Source: Prorocentrum cordatum
Lineage: Eukaryota; Sar; Dinophyceae; Prorocentrales; Prorocentraceae
NCBI GenBank assembly: GCA_963575745.1
Contig: CAUYUJ010016705.1
Location: 92,258-156,257, forward strand
DNA length: 64,000 nt
Direction: 5' to 3'
The notes under the pieces: generated by a model
Databases searched by the model: none
Told to the model about the DNA's origin: nothing
Seen by the model: only the letters and a program-made list of their open reading frames with translations
Shown here: in pieces, positions 32,637 through 43,390 of the stretch
How the letters are laid out: every line of letters starts with the position of its first letter
How positions within the stretch are numbered: the stretch's first letter is position 1
Position numbers and translations under genes: made by a program

Positions 32637-33198
32637 ATGGGAATCCATGCGCCTGGAGACCCTAAGGGGTCGGCGGATTTAAGTGTGGTTGGATCGTTCG
32701 ACGTCGTGCTCCTCGATGCCCCCCCGCAGTCATCGATGTTGGACACCTTCAGGGGTTCAGCGTCGGCCCATGGAAGCCGCCCCTCTCGCTGAGTCTCCCG
32801 CGGCCTTCCGCGTTGAGCCTTCGGAGGTTCCCCGATCCTACGCCCCTCGCGGTCCTCGATCCTCTTGGGTTGGTGGCGTCGCGCGGGCGTTTCGTGAGGG
32901 CGCGCGTTCCCTGTTGCGGGGCGGCGGGCCCTTGGGAGCGGGACGTGGGGCCGAGGAGGTGGGCCGAAATGGGGCGTTCGTTTCCAGCGGGCGAGAGGGG
33001 GGGCGGGGGGGCAGGAGGAGGAGGAAGGAGGAGGGGGGGGAGAGGGGGCATTTGAAAACCATTTTCGTGGTGTATGTTGATCGTATGGGGGTCGTTGAAC
33101 TTTTCGATTTGTATTCCGTGTTTAGATTATGTTTCCCATTTCGGTCTTATCTTTTTCGTCGTCACCCAGGCCTGTAATGTATTCTCACTGAGTCGCAC
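32637..33198. other. No recognised gene
   Basis: GC-rich sequence grading into AT-richer sequence after 33055. It contains a purine patch GGAGGAGGAAGGAGGAGG at about 33015. Open frames up to 164 codons have no domain. Confidence 0.4.
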
Positions 33199-33345
33199 CA
33201 CGGGGTTCGATGTGTAATCCAGACAACAAGAATAATTTCGTAAGCTGTCCACCGGAAGGTTCTTTATGACATCGCGCAACAATGGGGTTATGTGTAATCC
33301 ATACAACAAACATATGTTCGTAAACCGTCCACAAACATGATTTCC
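33199..33345 (+). repeat. Two-copy tandem duplication, about 83 bp
   Basis: GGGGTTCGATGTGTAATCCA at about 33202 and GGGGTTATGTGTAATCCATA at about 33283, each followed by ACAACAA, a TTCGTAA and a GTCCAC. Confidence 0.75.
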
Positions 33346-33479
33346 CATTGACATGGAGCTGGGATAGTTTCGGATCCCCCAGGGAAGCAGTAACATTGAA
33401 ATCAGTCGGTGTCCGTTTTGTACTAATGTTTTTTTTTTGTCCGTCGCATTTTTTCGGGCTTAACTAATCGCTTTGCTCG

Positions 33480-34480
33480 TTCCGCCAGCCCTGAAGCGCT
33501 GTTTTGGGTCTCTCTGGGGCCTTTTGGGGGCCTCTTGGGGGGCTCCTGTGCGGCGTCTTGGGGCCCCTGGGGCCTCTTGGGGGGCTCTTGGGGGCCTCTT
33601 GGGGCGGGAGGGGGCCGTATTACTCCTTGTCCTCAGCCGCCTCTTCCGTCCCCGTCTCTTGTATCGTCGTCCTGTTCGCATCTTGGAACCTTCTTGGCGC
33701 GCCCCAGGTCGACCGATATTCAAACGGGAGTGGGCCAGGACGTAGCTGAAATATCCAGTTGCCTGCGGCGTATCCCGCCAGTTTGGCCTCTGTCGGATTT
33801 CAGGGATGCAAATTTGAAGGTTCGACCGGAAATCCCACGGGAGTGGGCCGGGACGTGGCTGAAATATGCAGTTGTCCTCGGCGTGTCCCGCCAAGTTGGC
33901 CTCAGCAGGAGCTCTGGGATGCATCTTTGAAGCTTGGACCAAAAGTCACATGGGAAAGGGCCGGGACATAGCTGAAATGTGCAGTTGTCTTCGGCGTATC
34001 CCGCCAGGTTGGCCTTTGTAGGACCTCTGGGATGCAGGTTTGAAGCTTCGACCGAAAGTCGGACGGGAGTTGGCCGGGACGTTGCTGAAATATGCAGGTC
34101 GGACGGAAGTGGGCCGGGACGTAGCTGAAATATGCAGTTGTCTTCGGCGTATCCCGCCAGGTTGGCCTCTGTAGGACCTCTGGGGTGCAGGTTTGAAGCT
34201 TCAAAAAGCGTCTAGGAGGTATTTTCTTCGGAACCTCTGGGAGCCTTTGGGGGCCCTCTAGAGAGCCCTCTTCGAACAAGTGTTCTAGTTCCTTGGAACG
34301 TCTTCTGGCGTCTGTGGGGTTTCTTTGTAGCCTCCTGGGGGCCTCTTTTGGGGCCTTTGGTGGCCTCTGGAGGGCCTCTTGGAGGCCTTTGGCGGCGTCT
34401 TGGGTGCCTCTGGGGCTGTTTGGGGGCTCTTGGGGAGCTCTTGGGGCAGGAGGCGGAGGTAGTTGATTGCGGCTCTCCCC
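33480..34480 (+). repeat. Dispersed TCTTGGGGCC repeat, block E, split by a 113-bp tandem repeat
   Basis: TCTTGGGGCC-type words fill 33500-33610 and 34215-34460. The tandem repeat at 33712-34205 lies between them, so the block may have been interrupted by expansion of an internal unit. Confidence 0.85.
33712..34205 (+). repeat. 113-bp tandem repeat, four copies plus a 40-bp partial
   Basis: The start motif ACGGGAGTGGGCCGGGAC recurs at about 33724, 33837, 33949, 34063 and 34103 (spacings 113, 112, 114, 40). Each unit carries GCTGAAATATGCAGTTGTC, CGTATCCCGCCAGGTTGGCC and GGGATGCAGGTTTGAAGC. The fourth unit is truncated. The complement is open (TWRDTPKTTAHFSYVPA) but shows no known fold. Confidence 0.95.
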
Positions 34481-34796
34481 CCCGAGGCCACGATCCTCGT
34501 GAGGGGTGTCGAAACGGCCCTCCCCTGGGGTGTTCTGGGGGACCTGACCGGGACCTGGCCGGGGTAGTTTTCGTCCGGGGGCCCCGGCCGCCCCGCGCGC
34601 GCGAACTAGAAATATTGTTATCCAGTTGCCGGGGATCTTAACACGCCTCTGGCCCGCTGGGCCGGCGAGTTTTCAAAAAAGAAGTCCATGTGTGGGCACT
34701 TGACCTATGAATTATTAATATATGGGATACACATGAAGTCTTCTCGTGCGACTTCTCAATGCGTATCCTTCTGTTGGGGCGTTTTTCACATGGATG
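34481..34796. other. Spacer with a half-site of the GC hairpin
   Basis: GCGCGCGCGAACTAG at about 34600-34614 resembles one arm of the CTAGAAC hairpin module in reverse orientation, without its partner arm. Otherwise no gene. Confidence 0.4.
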
Positions 34797-34847
34797 TGTG
34801 TGTATGTATATATGTATATATATATATATGTATATATAATATATATT

Positions 34848-34899
<52 letters not shown>

Positions 34900-34900
34900 C
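34797..34900. repeat. TA/TATG microsatellite
   Basis: TATGTATATA grading into TATATATA. Tyr/Ile frames are artefacts. Confidence 0.97.
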
Positions 34901-35334
34901 GCGTGTATTACAAGCAGAGTTATATTTTTTTCGGTGCGGCTTTTCCATCGAAGTCCTTCTGCGGGACATTTGCAGGTTGATTGGTTCTTTGTGGACCGCA
35001 GCACAGAAAATGACAAGATCCGCGATGTTTCCTCGAGGTGGATATCGCCGTCATCGTTGTCGTCGTCATCGTGGCTTCAAAGCGGCCAGACGATACATAC
35101 AATTCTTCGCGCTTCGCGTATCCCCACCAGATCCCCTGACGGCGCGCAGTTGTTCTGTGTCGCTCACGAACAAAAAAGTACCCCCACCAACCCAGTCATA
35201 AGACTTGCCCATGATAGCTGACCGGGAAAGGGGCGAATACATCTAGGAAAACAAAGCGAGCAACCAGGGTGAACCGAGAGATCTCTGGGAGCAAGGGGGT
35301 GGTCTTGGAAGGCTTTTTTGGGGGCCATCCTTGG

Positions 35335-35530
35335 AGGGAGGGGAGGAGGTGGAGGAGGAGGAGGAAGAGGAGGAGGAGGAGGAGGAGGTGGAGGAGGGGC
35401 AGGAGGAGGTAGAGGAGGAGGAGGAGGAGGAGGAGGAGGAGGAGGAGGAGGAGGAAGACGACGAGGACGAGGATGCGGATGAGAACGAGGACGAGGAGGA
35501 CGAGGACTAGGATGAGGACGACGCGGGCGA
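35335..35530 (+). repeat. GGA/GAC purine microsatellite
   Basis: GGAGGAGGAGG grading to GACGAGGACG. The Leu/Pro/Ser frames of the complement are artefacts. Confidence 0.95.
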
Positions 35531-35564
35531 GGATTCGTGGAATCATCTAGAGGTATTTTTGCGG

Positions 35565-35574
35565 TTGCTGCTGC

Positions 35575-35607
<33 letters not shown>

Positions 35608-35618
35608 TGCTGCTCTCT
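35565..35618 (+). repeat. CTG trinucleotide repeat
   Basis: About 17 CTG units with GTG variants. Confidence 0.9.
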
Positions 35619-36557
35619 GGGAGTTTGGGGGGCCCTTTTGGAACCCTTGTGGTAGCCCTGGAAGGTCCTTTGGGACCATCTTGGGGGTCATCGATTACAT
35701 GATGGTCCCCAACTCAGCCCCCCTCTCAGGAGCCCGCGAACCACTTCTTCGGGCTCTCTTGGGGCGCTCTTGGGCGCTCTCGGGCGCTCTTGGAGCGTCT
35801 TGGGAGCCATTTTGGGCCAGCTTGGACTATCCATCCGAGCCATATTGGAGGTCATCTTGGGCTCGCCGAGGCCGCCAGGGGCCTTTGGGGCCGTCTTGGG
35901 GCCCTCTTGGGGCCCTCTTGGGGCCCAAAGGGGTTGTCTTGGGGCTCTCTTGGGGGCCCTGGCGCCCCTCTTGGGGCTGTCGTCCGGGGCTATCGATCAA
36001 AAGGAGGGGGGCCCCCGTTCGAAGTCCCTCCCCTGGGACCCCGAAGGCCGCCTCTTGGGGCGCTCTTGGGGCCCTCCTGGGGCGCTCTTGGGCGTTCTCG
36101 GGGCCGTCTTGGGGGCATCTTGGGCTTCTTTCGGGGCCATTTTGGGCCATCTTGGGGCCATCTTGAGGCTCTCAGTGCGCATCGAAAGCGACACGGCGAG
36201 AAAGCAAACATGATCAACGATCCTTAGGTTTTTGAAGGATTTGGGCTCTTGGAGGGGTCCTCAGGGATCTCCTCTCCGAGAGCGCTGGAAACCGCCTTGT
36301 GGCCATCTTGGGGCCTCTTGGAGGCATGTCGGAAGCCTTCTTGGACCAACTTCGGCTATCTTGGGGCATCTTGGAGGCCATACTGGAGCCATGTTGAGCG
36401 AAAGAGGGCCCCCCAACCATCCGCCCCCCCCGCCAAAACAAATCCAGGGGATGGGGTGTGGGAGAGGGGTGAACCCATCCCCGAAGGGGAAGAGGGTTTT
36501 TGGAAAAGGAAAGAAATAATATCGTTAGACCACCTACGCCCAGAGGGCTATTGGGAC

Positions 36558-36779
36558 TTACCATTGCAGGCATCAGTAACTTGTGGTGCCGTGTCTTTGT
36601 TCGGGATGTGGCCGTATTTTTGGAGGCGTGCGGTATTCTACGAGGAATATCCTCCCTCTCATCCTCTCGTAGTCCGTCTTCTCCTCCCTCTCTCCTCTGC
36701 CGTTCCCCCCCCCCTTCCCCTTCATTCCTCCTTCGTTCTCCCTCCCCCCCTCCCTGCCTCAGTCCTCGTCCCTCATATA
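36558..36779. other. Pyrimidine-rich spacer, no gene
   Basis: CCTCCCTCTCATCC-type sequence from 36650. No feature is recognised. Confidence 0.4.
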
Positions 36780-37490
36780 CATATAACGGCGCACCGGGTC
36801 CGGGGGCCCGGGGCCGGGACCCCGACCACAAATGTGGGCCCAGGGGGCCCGGAGGCTCGTCGGGGCTTGCCGGAGGCCTCCCCAGTCAGACAAGACGGCC
36901 CAAGAAGCGCCCAAGACGGCCCAAGAAACTTCCAAGAGGCCTCCAAGAGGGCTCCAAGATGCTGAAGATGGCCTCCAGACGTCCAAGGACGCCCCCAAGA
37001 CGCCCCAAGAAGCCTCCAACATGCGTCCCAAGAGGGCCCCTAGACGCAAACATTGGCCCATTCCCTTCGTAAAACGTACATTTGTCACAAAGTTGCTTTT
37101 TGGGCTTTCCGACGTTACAGGACGGCCCACGAGGCGCCCAAGACCGCCCCAAGACGGCCCAAGAAGCTTCCAAGAGGGCCCAAGGACAGCCCAAGAGGGC
37201 CCCAAGACGGCCCAAGAGGCGCCCAAGATGGCCCAAGAGGGCCCCAAGACGGGCCCAAGAGGGGGCCCAGAGGGGGACCACGAACCGCAAGCTCGAGCCT
37301 TCCGCCCCAAGAGGCCGCCAGGAGGCCCCAAGGAGGCCCTTCAAGAGGCCCCAGGAGACCCCCAAGAGGCCCAAAGGAGGCCCCGAGAAGCCCCAAATCG
37401 GCCCCCAAGATGCTTCGAACCTGCTTCCAGGAGGCCCCCGACAGGTTCAGAGGCTCCCGAGAAACTACGTCAAACTCCCAGCGAGAATGA
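36780..37490 (-). repeat. Dispersed CCCAAGAGG repeat, block F
   Basis: Reverse orientation of the TCTTGGGGCC family: CCAAGACGGCCCAAGAGGC words fill 36890-37420. A GC-rich palindromic head (CCGGGTCCGGGGGCCCGGGG) is at about 36797. It ends seven bases before the hairpin at 37497. Both strands are open for 160-220 codons. Confidence 0.85.
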
Positions 37491-37496
37491 TCCTAG

Positions 37497-37536
37497 CTAG
37501 AACTTAAGCGCGCGCGAAGCGCGCGCGCGGTTCTAG
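37497..37536 (+). repeat. CTAGAAC hairpin module, copy a
   Basis: 40 bases: CTAGAAC at the left, GTTCTAG at the right, and between them GCGCGCGC, GAA and GCGCGCGC, so the whole can fold into one stem with a GAA loop. Followed by TATTTATG. Confidence 0.9.
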
Positions 37537-37670
37537 TATTTATGTCTTCCTGCTCGCTCCGCGCCCCTCCCTCCCTTTGCCCCCCGGCGGGCTCGCCCTC
37601 ATTGCCGCGGCGGCGGCCTGCGCAAGACATCGCGCAAGGCCGCGATGCGCCCTTGCGTGAGGCCCCCGAC

Positions 37671-37747
37671 GACGACGACGCCGACGACGACGGCGACGAC
37701 GACGATGACTACGAGTACGACGAGTCCGACGACGACGGCGACGACGA
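37671..37747 (+). repeat. GAC trinucleotide repeat
   Basis: GACGACGACGCCGACGACG-type array. Confidence 0.9.
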
Positions 37748-37939
37748 CATGTGTAGTCAATTTTTTTACACGCGTGCATTCTTGGGGGCCAGAGCAGGTT
37801 TGATCGGAAGTCTTAGCTCGAGGGTCTATGGGCCAGGGCGGGTCTAGGAGTTCGTCGTTCGGGGTTGATGCTCGCGATTGCGTCTTGTCTCTTCTTCGTT
37901 TCCTCTTGCCCCTAGCTGCTATCTTTATCGCCGCTCTCC

Positions 37940-38143
37940 TTGCTAGATCCTCCTCCCTCGTCCCCCCTGCGCGTGCCCGCCCTGCGTCTCACTTATTTTT
38001 TTGTTTGTTCGACGCCCCCCCAGTGCCTGGCCGCCGCGGGCCTCGGCAAAGCCGATGGCCATCCCGAGCAGGGCCCGAAAACGTATATGGAGAAACTGAA
38101 GGCCCATGGGAAGCAAGACGCGAGCGACCAAACCGCCGCCTAG
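37940..38143 (+). other. Possible terminal exon after a polypyrimidine-AG
   Basis: A T- and C-rich stretch ends CGCCCCCCCAG at about 38021. The frame after it reads CLAAAGLGKADGHPEQGPKT, then YMEKLKAHGKQDASDQTAA, and stops with TAG at 38143. The sequence is hydrophilic and complex, unlike the repeat frames around it. No family is recognised and no upstream exon can be assigned. The codons before the AG (from 37940) are probably intronic. Confidence 0.2.
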
Positions 38144-39111
38144 ATAACCGCAGTGCGTGGGGGTGGGGGGGTGGGGGGGCGCGCGAACGTCCCTGGCCGA
38201 GACCTGGGGGGCGAACTTGCCACGCGCGCGCGGGGCTACGCCGCGATAGTTCTCGCTGAAAAAACAAGGACGACGTGCGCGCAAACGTGCGCATGTTGCG
38301 CGACGCCCGCCAGGAGGCGCTCCAACGCGCGCTGCCGGGCCAGGTTCGGAGAGGAGAGCCGCGCGGGCGCCTGGCGAAGCACGCCGGGCGTCGCGCGAGA
38401 AGCACGAGGAAGCAACGTGTTTTGAGCGCGAATTTGTCAATTACATCAAGTTTCTGTGTTCGCGTAGTCAACGAAAGTGAACATCCGCGAATGCGTTCTC
38501 AAGACTTCGAGGAGAGGCGCGCCGAGGTCAGTGCCGACCTCGGCGGCCCTCCCAGGGAACGGCGCGCGGCGATGGTCAAAGAACCGCGCTCGTAGAAGAT
38601 GGTGCGCTGGGCTGTGGGCGGCTCCGTCCGCGTTAATTCGCTTTGCGCGACCGCCGACGCGAGCGGGGAAGCGCGTGGCGTGGCGCGATCTCCCTGACGC
38701 GCTGTAAGTTTGGCTTGATTTCGCGCGCGACAGGGCGTTCAAACATGAATGACCCCACGCGGATGTCGCAGGCGCTGGGCGCGAGCGGCGATTCGCGCGC
38801 CGCCGCGCCCGCGGCAGTTGGCAGCTCCGTCGAACATAGGGCGGCCAGAAAGACTTGCGCGCCGCTGGCGACGCGCGTGGCAGATGGCCGCCCGAATCGC
38901 CCGCTCTGCGACAGAACCCAGGCAGCGCGCGCGACGTGCGTGATATTGAAGGAGTGACGATGCGCTCGTTGAGAACAAGGGCTGCCCATGTGACAAACGG
39001 GGATATGGATCATTTCTTTCGTAGCAGTGGATTTTTTCGGGGGGGGGGGGGCGCGCGTGTCCGTGTAATCAACGACCGTTTATCGTGCGCGGACGCGTAA
39101 TATATGCGCAT
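38144..39111. other. CpG-rich unique stretch, no recognised gene
   Basis: Nearly 1 kb of complex sequence full of CGCGCG and GCGCGC words. Frames of 60-130 codons overlap on both strands with Arg/Ala-rich content. No tandem repeat, domain or RNA gene was recognised. Confidence 0.4.
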
Positions 39112-39119
39112 GTGTGTGC

Positions 39120-39158
<39 letters not shown>

Positions 39159-39364
39159 TGTGTATATATATATGTGTGTATATATAAATGTATATACATA
39201 GCTATCTATGAGTATTATTGTATACATGTACCTATGTATGTATGTATGTATGTATGTATGTATGTATGTATGTATACATGTATGTATGCATGTATGTATG
39301 TACGTATGTATGTATGTACACACATACATATATATTTATATATATATGTATATGTATATGTATT

Positions 39365-39407
<43 letters not shown>

Positions 39408-39476
39408 ATGTATGTGTATGTGTATGTATATGTGTATGTATGTATGTATGCATGTATATGTATATGTATATGTATT

Positions 39477-39516
<40 letters not shown>

Positions 39517-39517
39517 C

Positions 39518-39567
<50 letters not shown>

Positions 39568-39597
39568 TATAAATGTATGTAAATGTATAGTAATGTG

Positions 39598-39643
<46 letters not shown>

Positions 39644-39652
39644 TGTATTAGA

Positions 39653-39690
<38 letters not shown>
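39112..39690. repeat. Compound TA / TATG / TATATG microsatellite
   Basis: Blocks follow one another: TA (39121-39157), TATG (39230-39310), TATATG hexamer (39350-39560), TA again (39600-39690). Tyr/Met/Cys/Ile frames are artefacts. Confidence 0.97.
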
Positions 39691-39692
<2 letters not shown>

Positions 39693-40360
39693 TATACCGG
39701 GGTACGGGGGGTCAGGGCCCCGGGCCGGGGCGCCCTCCCGAATCCCCCCCCCGTAACCCATTTGCCCCCGGGCGTCCGGAGGCTCTTTTGCGCCCCCGGA
39801 GGCGTCCGCCACGGCTTCCGGGGACGGCAAAAAGCAGCCAATACGGCCCAAGAGCGCTCCAAGACTCTCAAGATAGCCCCATCAAAGTCCAAGGGGCCCC
39901 CAAGAAACCCCATGGGCGTTCCGAGAGGCGTTCCAAGAGAGCCCCAAGAGGCTAAAATCATAGATTCCCATTTTGTTTTTCCGTGTTTTTTGTTTGCCCG
40001 CGTTTCCGGGCTCCTGACCTTCCAAGATTGCTGAAGGGGGCCTCGAACATCGCCCCAAGACGGCCCAAAAGGCCCCCGAGAGGCCCCCAAGACAGCCCAG
40101 GAGGGCGCCCAAACGGTCCAAGAGGCGCCCAAGACGGCCCAAGAGGGTTTCAAGACGGCCCCAGGAGGTGCCGAAGAGGGGTGGCACGAACCGACACTGG
40201 AGATTTCCGCCCCAATAGGCCCCCAAGTGGCCGCCAAGAGGCCCCAAGAGGCTTTAACATGCCCCATCAGAGACCCAAAGAGGCCCCAAGATGCCCCAAA
40301 ACGGCCCCTCGGAGGCCAGGTGCCCAGAGGAAGGCCCCAAGGGGGCCCACATACATGACG
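39691..40360 (-). repeat. Dispersed CCCAAGAGG repeat, block G
   Basis: GC-rich head after the TA repeat (GGGGGTCAGGGCCCCGGGCC), then CCAAGAGGCCCC-type words. An AT-richer core at 39955-40030 (TTCCCATTTTGTTTTTCCG) corresponds to the conserved core of other blocks. Confidence 0.85.
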
Positions 40361-40858
40361 CGCTTGGGAGTTCTTCCGTGACTTGAGGTCGCGCCCTGCT
40401 GTAGTCGTTCACGGCCTTCTTGGCGCCCTCCCAGGGCCTCTCCTGGAACCGCCCTCCTCCTCTCCCCTTTCCTCCGAAAAGTCTCCCAGTGGGTCATGCC
40501 ATCCGGCGCATTCATTCCTGGCGCAAGCGGACGCTGGGGCATCGGTTCCATTCTTTCTCTTCCCTCCTCTCTCTCGCCCCCCTCCCCTCAGTCCCTCCTT
40601 GCCCGCTCCCCCATACATATGGCCTCGCTGGATCGAGTCATCATTTTGTGCAGCGTGAGCTCCGCAGCGAGGTGGGCCGCAAACGCCCGGCGAGACCCTA
40701 GACTAACCCCCGGCGGCGCCCAAGACACCCTTCTCTGCTGGGGCCAGGCTCGTGCTGATTTTTCAAACCATGCTGAAGCCATTCGTCTGTGCGTGCATTC
40801 GCGCAGCCGTGACTTTGTCAATGCGCGCAGCCGTGGTATTGTCAAGCGCCTGCGCTTG
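40361..40858. other. No recognised gene
   Basis: Pyrimidine-rich middle (40435-40610) and complex remainder. A 153-codon plus-strand frame runs through the next hairpin into the TA repeat, which argues that it is not a gene. Confidence 0.4.
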
Positions 40859-40898
40859 CTAGAACCTAAGCGCGCGCGAAGCGCGCGCGTGGTTCTAG
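40859..40898 (+). repeat. CTAGAAC hairpin module, copy b
   Basis: CTAGAACC and GGTTCTAG arms around GCGCGCGCGAAGCGCGCGCG, 40 bases. Followed at once by TGTGTGTGTATATATATATA and TATGTATG. Confidence 0.92.
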
Positions 40899-40989
40899 TG
40901 TGTGTGTGTATATATATATATGTATGTATGTCCCCCAGGCATTGTTTGCCTCTGTAGGGGTCCTAGCAGATTCATATGGTTAGGTGAGG

Positions 40990-41059
40990 TGCATCGCCGT
41001 TTTCGGCGGCTTGCCCGGGGGCCCGGGCGCCCAGGTGCGCGGGTTCCCGGGCGCCGGGG
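40990..41059. repeat. GC-rich imperfect palindromes
   Basis: CCCGGGGGCCCGGGCGCCC and TTCCCGGGCGCCGGGGCGCC follow the TA/TATG tract. Similar GC-rich heads follow the microsatellites at 36790 and 39700. Confidence 0.6.
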
Positions 41060-41395
41060 CGCCGGGTATAGTTAGCCTTGTAGTCTTGCAACCTTACAGC
41101 CCTCCAGCTCTATGGCCCTAGTCTTATAGCCTTAGACCCCATTGCCCGAATAACCCTATACCCCCCCATTGCTCCATAGCCCAAAAGCTTCATAGTCCGA
41201 TCGCCCTGTAGCCCTATTGCCTTCTAGGCCCATAGCCTATAGCCGTGGTTCTATAGCCCCATGGCCCAATAGCTTTAGAGCCTTATAGCCCTATAGCCCT
41301 ATAGCCTTATATCCTGATAGCCCCATGGCCCCATGGGCTTGTACTCCTACAGCCCTTAGCCCTATGGCCCCATGACCGTGTAGCCCTAGACGGGT
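41060..41395 (+). repeat. Degenerate ATAGCCCT minisatellite (8-9 bp)
   Basis: About 35 diverged units such as TATAGCCCTATAGCCCTATA. It is reminiscent of telomere-type repeats in having a CCCTA core but is not the CCCTAAA repeat. Confidence 0.85.
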
Positions 41396-41448
41396 CCTGA
41401 TTGGTTTCTCTCCGGTATCATATTTTTCAGGTTTTATATATACATGCG

Positions 41449-41487
41449 AGAACCATCGCGCGCGCGTCGTTCGCTCTCAGGTTCTAG
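41449..41487 (-). repeat. CTAGAAC hairpin module, copy e (inverted)
   Basis: On the minus strand: CTAGAACC, then GAGAGCGAACGACGCGCGCG, then ATGGTTCT, followed by CGCATGTATATATA. The stem is less perfect than in copies a-c. Confidence 0.8.
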
Positions 41488-41704
41488 TAGGCCGCGGACC
41501 TTTGCGATTTCACTGCTCCGCTCAAGTAGTGGGCCGCATATGGTTTGAGCGGGGAGTGGGGCAGCGCCCGTGGCGCTGGGCGCGTCGCGGGGGGCGAGCA
41601 GCCCACTCGCGCCAGTCCGGATTCCAGAGGGGCTTTCGGGGGAGATGGTTGCGCGGGGGGGTAGAGGCCTGACGAGTCGGGTTCGCAGGGGGCCTCCTGG
41701 GAAC

Positions 41705-41746
41705 ATGGGTTTGAGGGCGTCTTGGGGGGCCCCTTGGGGCGTGCCG

Positions 41747-41804
<58 letters not shown>

Positions 41805-41831
41805 ACTGTCGTCGTCGCATCTTGGGGCGCG

Positions 41832-41929
<98 letters not shown>

Positions 41930-42760
41930 TTCGTCGTTTCGTCGTCGTCGTCTTCGTCGTCGTCGTCGTCGTCGGACCCAGCGCGCTCTTGGGGCAACCG
42001 CGTGCGAAGCGGTCCGCGGGGGGCCGCGGGGGGGCGATCAGTGACGTTCCCAGTCAACTTCTCAGCTCTCTCTGATGGCGCGATGGCGCTTCGAAGCCTC
42101 CGGAGACCGTCGGGCCCGCGAGGAGCTTTGTCCCCGGAAGGCTTTTTGGGTGCATGATTTCTTGTGGTGTTGGGGGCCTTTTTGGGCGTTCCCGGAGGGC
42201 CCCTTGGGGTTTCCTTGGGGCCTCCCGGACGCCTCGCGGGGTTTCGCGGGGTTTCTCAGTGGCCTCCGGGGGCCGGCAGGGGGTGTCTGGGGCCAGTGGC
42301 TTTGAAATATCGGTTCGCGGTCCCCCCACTTGTGGTGCACTTGGGTTGTCCGGGGGGCCTCCTGGGCCGTCTTGGGGCCCTCTTCGGGGCCTCGTGGGTT
42401 GTCGCGGAGCGGCGCGATGGGGCCCCCGAGGCCGCGGGGGGGCGTTCGCTGGGAAGCGGGGAGGGCGAGAGCGCCCAAATCTTTCAAAACACATGGAGGA
42501 ATCTATGAATTTGGCTTCCCAGGGCCCTCTTGGGGATTCCCTGCGTCCGTCCGGGGGCGCGTTGGAGTCCTCGTCGGCCGTGTTAACTGAGGGCGTCTTG
42601 TCTTCGGGGCCTTTTGGGGCCGTCTTGGGCCTTCTCGGGGGCCCCCTCACTTGTCGTGGCCAGTTTCGGGGCGGGCTCGGGCCGCCTCGGGAGCTCTGGG
42701 CCTCTCTCGAAGCCGTTGGGGGGCGTTTGTGGGGGGCGTGGGCAGCGGCCGGGCCCCCCC
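41705..42760 (+). repeat. Dispersed TCTTGGGGCC repeat, block I, with GTC microsatellite
   Basis: TCTTGGGG-type words flank a GTC array (41747-41972). The core AAATCTTTCAAAACACATGG at about 42477 matches cores of other blocks (AAATCCTTCCAAAACCTAGG). Confidence 0.8.
41747..41972 (+). repeat. GTC trinucleotide microsatellite, two tracts
   Basis: 41747-41812 and 41830-41972, separated by a short stretch with CTTGGGGCGCGCCGTC. Each tract follows an almost identical TTGGGGCG(C/T)GCC boundary, so one probably arose from the other. Confidence 0.95.
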
Positions 42761-43150
42761 CCTGGCCTATTCCGCGGGTCGGCCCCGCGAGCGCATTTTT
42801 TTCTCTGGGGGGGGGGGGCGCCGCGGTCGATGCGATGGTCGCTGCCGGGGGGCGCGCTGCAGGGGGCAAGGGAGCTCCCGCTGAATGGATTGGCGCTCCC
42901 CGCGCAGATCGTTCCGCTCAGAGGAGGGCGTGTTCTGGCCATTTTATGTCGACGGTGTTCGAATGACAGGGCGCCCGTCGAGCTCCCGTTTCGCATGCGC
43001 CGCTTTGCCCGGGCCGATGTGGCGCGGGCCCCCGCCCGCCGGGCAGCGCGTTCGCAGGCGGCCGGCAATTGTCGCGGCGCGGTGCTTTCGCGTGCGCTTC
43101 GAACTTGCGCGGCTAACCCGCCCATTTGAGATTCATTGGAATGCCAGTTA
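42761..43150. other. No recognised gene
   Basis: GC-rich; frames of up to about 170 codons overlap on both strands with no domain. Confidence 0.4.
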
Positions 43151-43159
43151 AATAGCATA

Positions 43160-43325
43160 TCAGATGAGAGGGAGAGAGAGAGAGGGAGGGAAAGATAATG
43201 ATAATGAGAAAGAGAAAGAGAAAGAGAAAGAGAAAGAGAAAGAGAAAGAAACATACAGAGAGAGAGAGAGAGAGAAACAAAATCAATAGATAAAGAAAGA
43301 GGGTGAGGACAACCAAAAAAGAGGA

Positions 43326-43364
<39 letters not shown>

Positions 43365-43385
43365 TGTATATATGTATATATAATA
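43160..43385. repeat. GA-rich (GAGAAA) and TA microsatellites
   Basis: AGAGAAAGAGAAAGAGAAAG from 43205 to 43280, then TA repeat 43331-43371. Confidence 0.95.
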
Positions 43386-43390
43386 TAAAC

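Larger units (their letters stand above)
35120..36557 (+). mobile_element. Long inverted-end element, CCCACCAGCCC family, copy C (diverged)
   Basis: The left end ATCCCCACCAG lies after GCGCTTCGCGT, as in copies A and B. The body has GGA repeat (35335-35470) and TCTTGGGGCC repeat (35610-36410). The right end carries the family signature GGGGTGAACCCATCCCCGAA (36458-36477) and ACCACCTACGCCCAGAGGGC then TATTGGGA (36556). The terminal match is weaker than in A and B, so the limits are approximate. Confidence 0.5.

Noticed and set aside
33200-33240. tRNA-like GGGTTCGATGTGTAATCC
   Set aside because: A T-arm-like word without acceptor, D or anticodon stems at the right distances; it is part of an 83-bp duplication.
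40496-40957. 153-codon plus-strand ORF spanning hairpin b
   Set aside because: It reads through the hairpin and into the TA/TATG microsatellite, so the frame is a chimera of repeat modules.
41060-41395. Telomere repeat
   Set aside because: Units are ATAGCCCT-like and degenerate, not a clean CCCTAAA or other telomere array.
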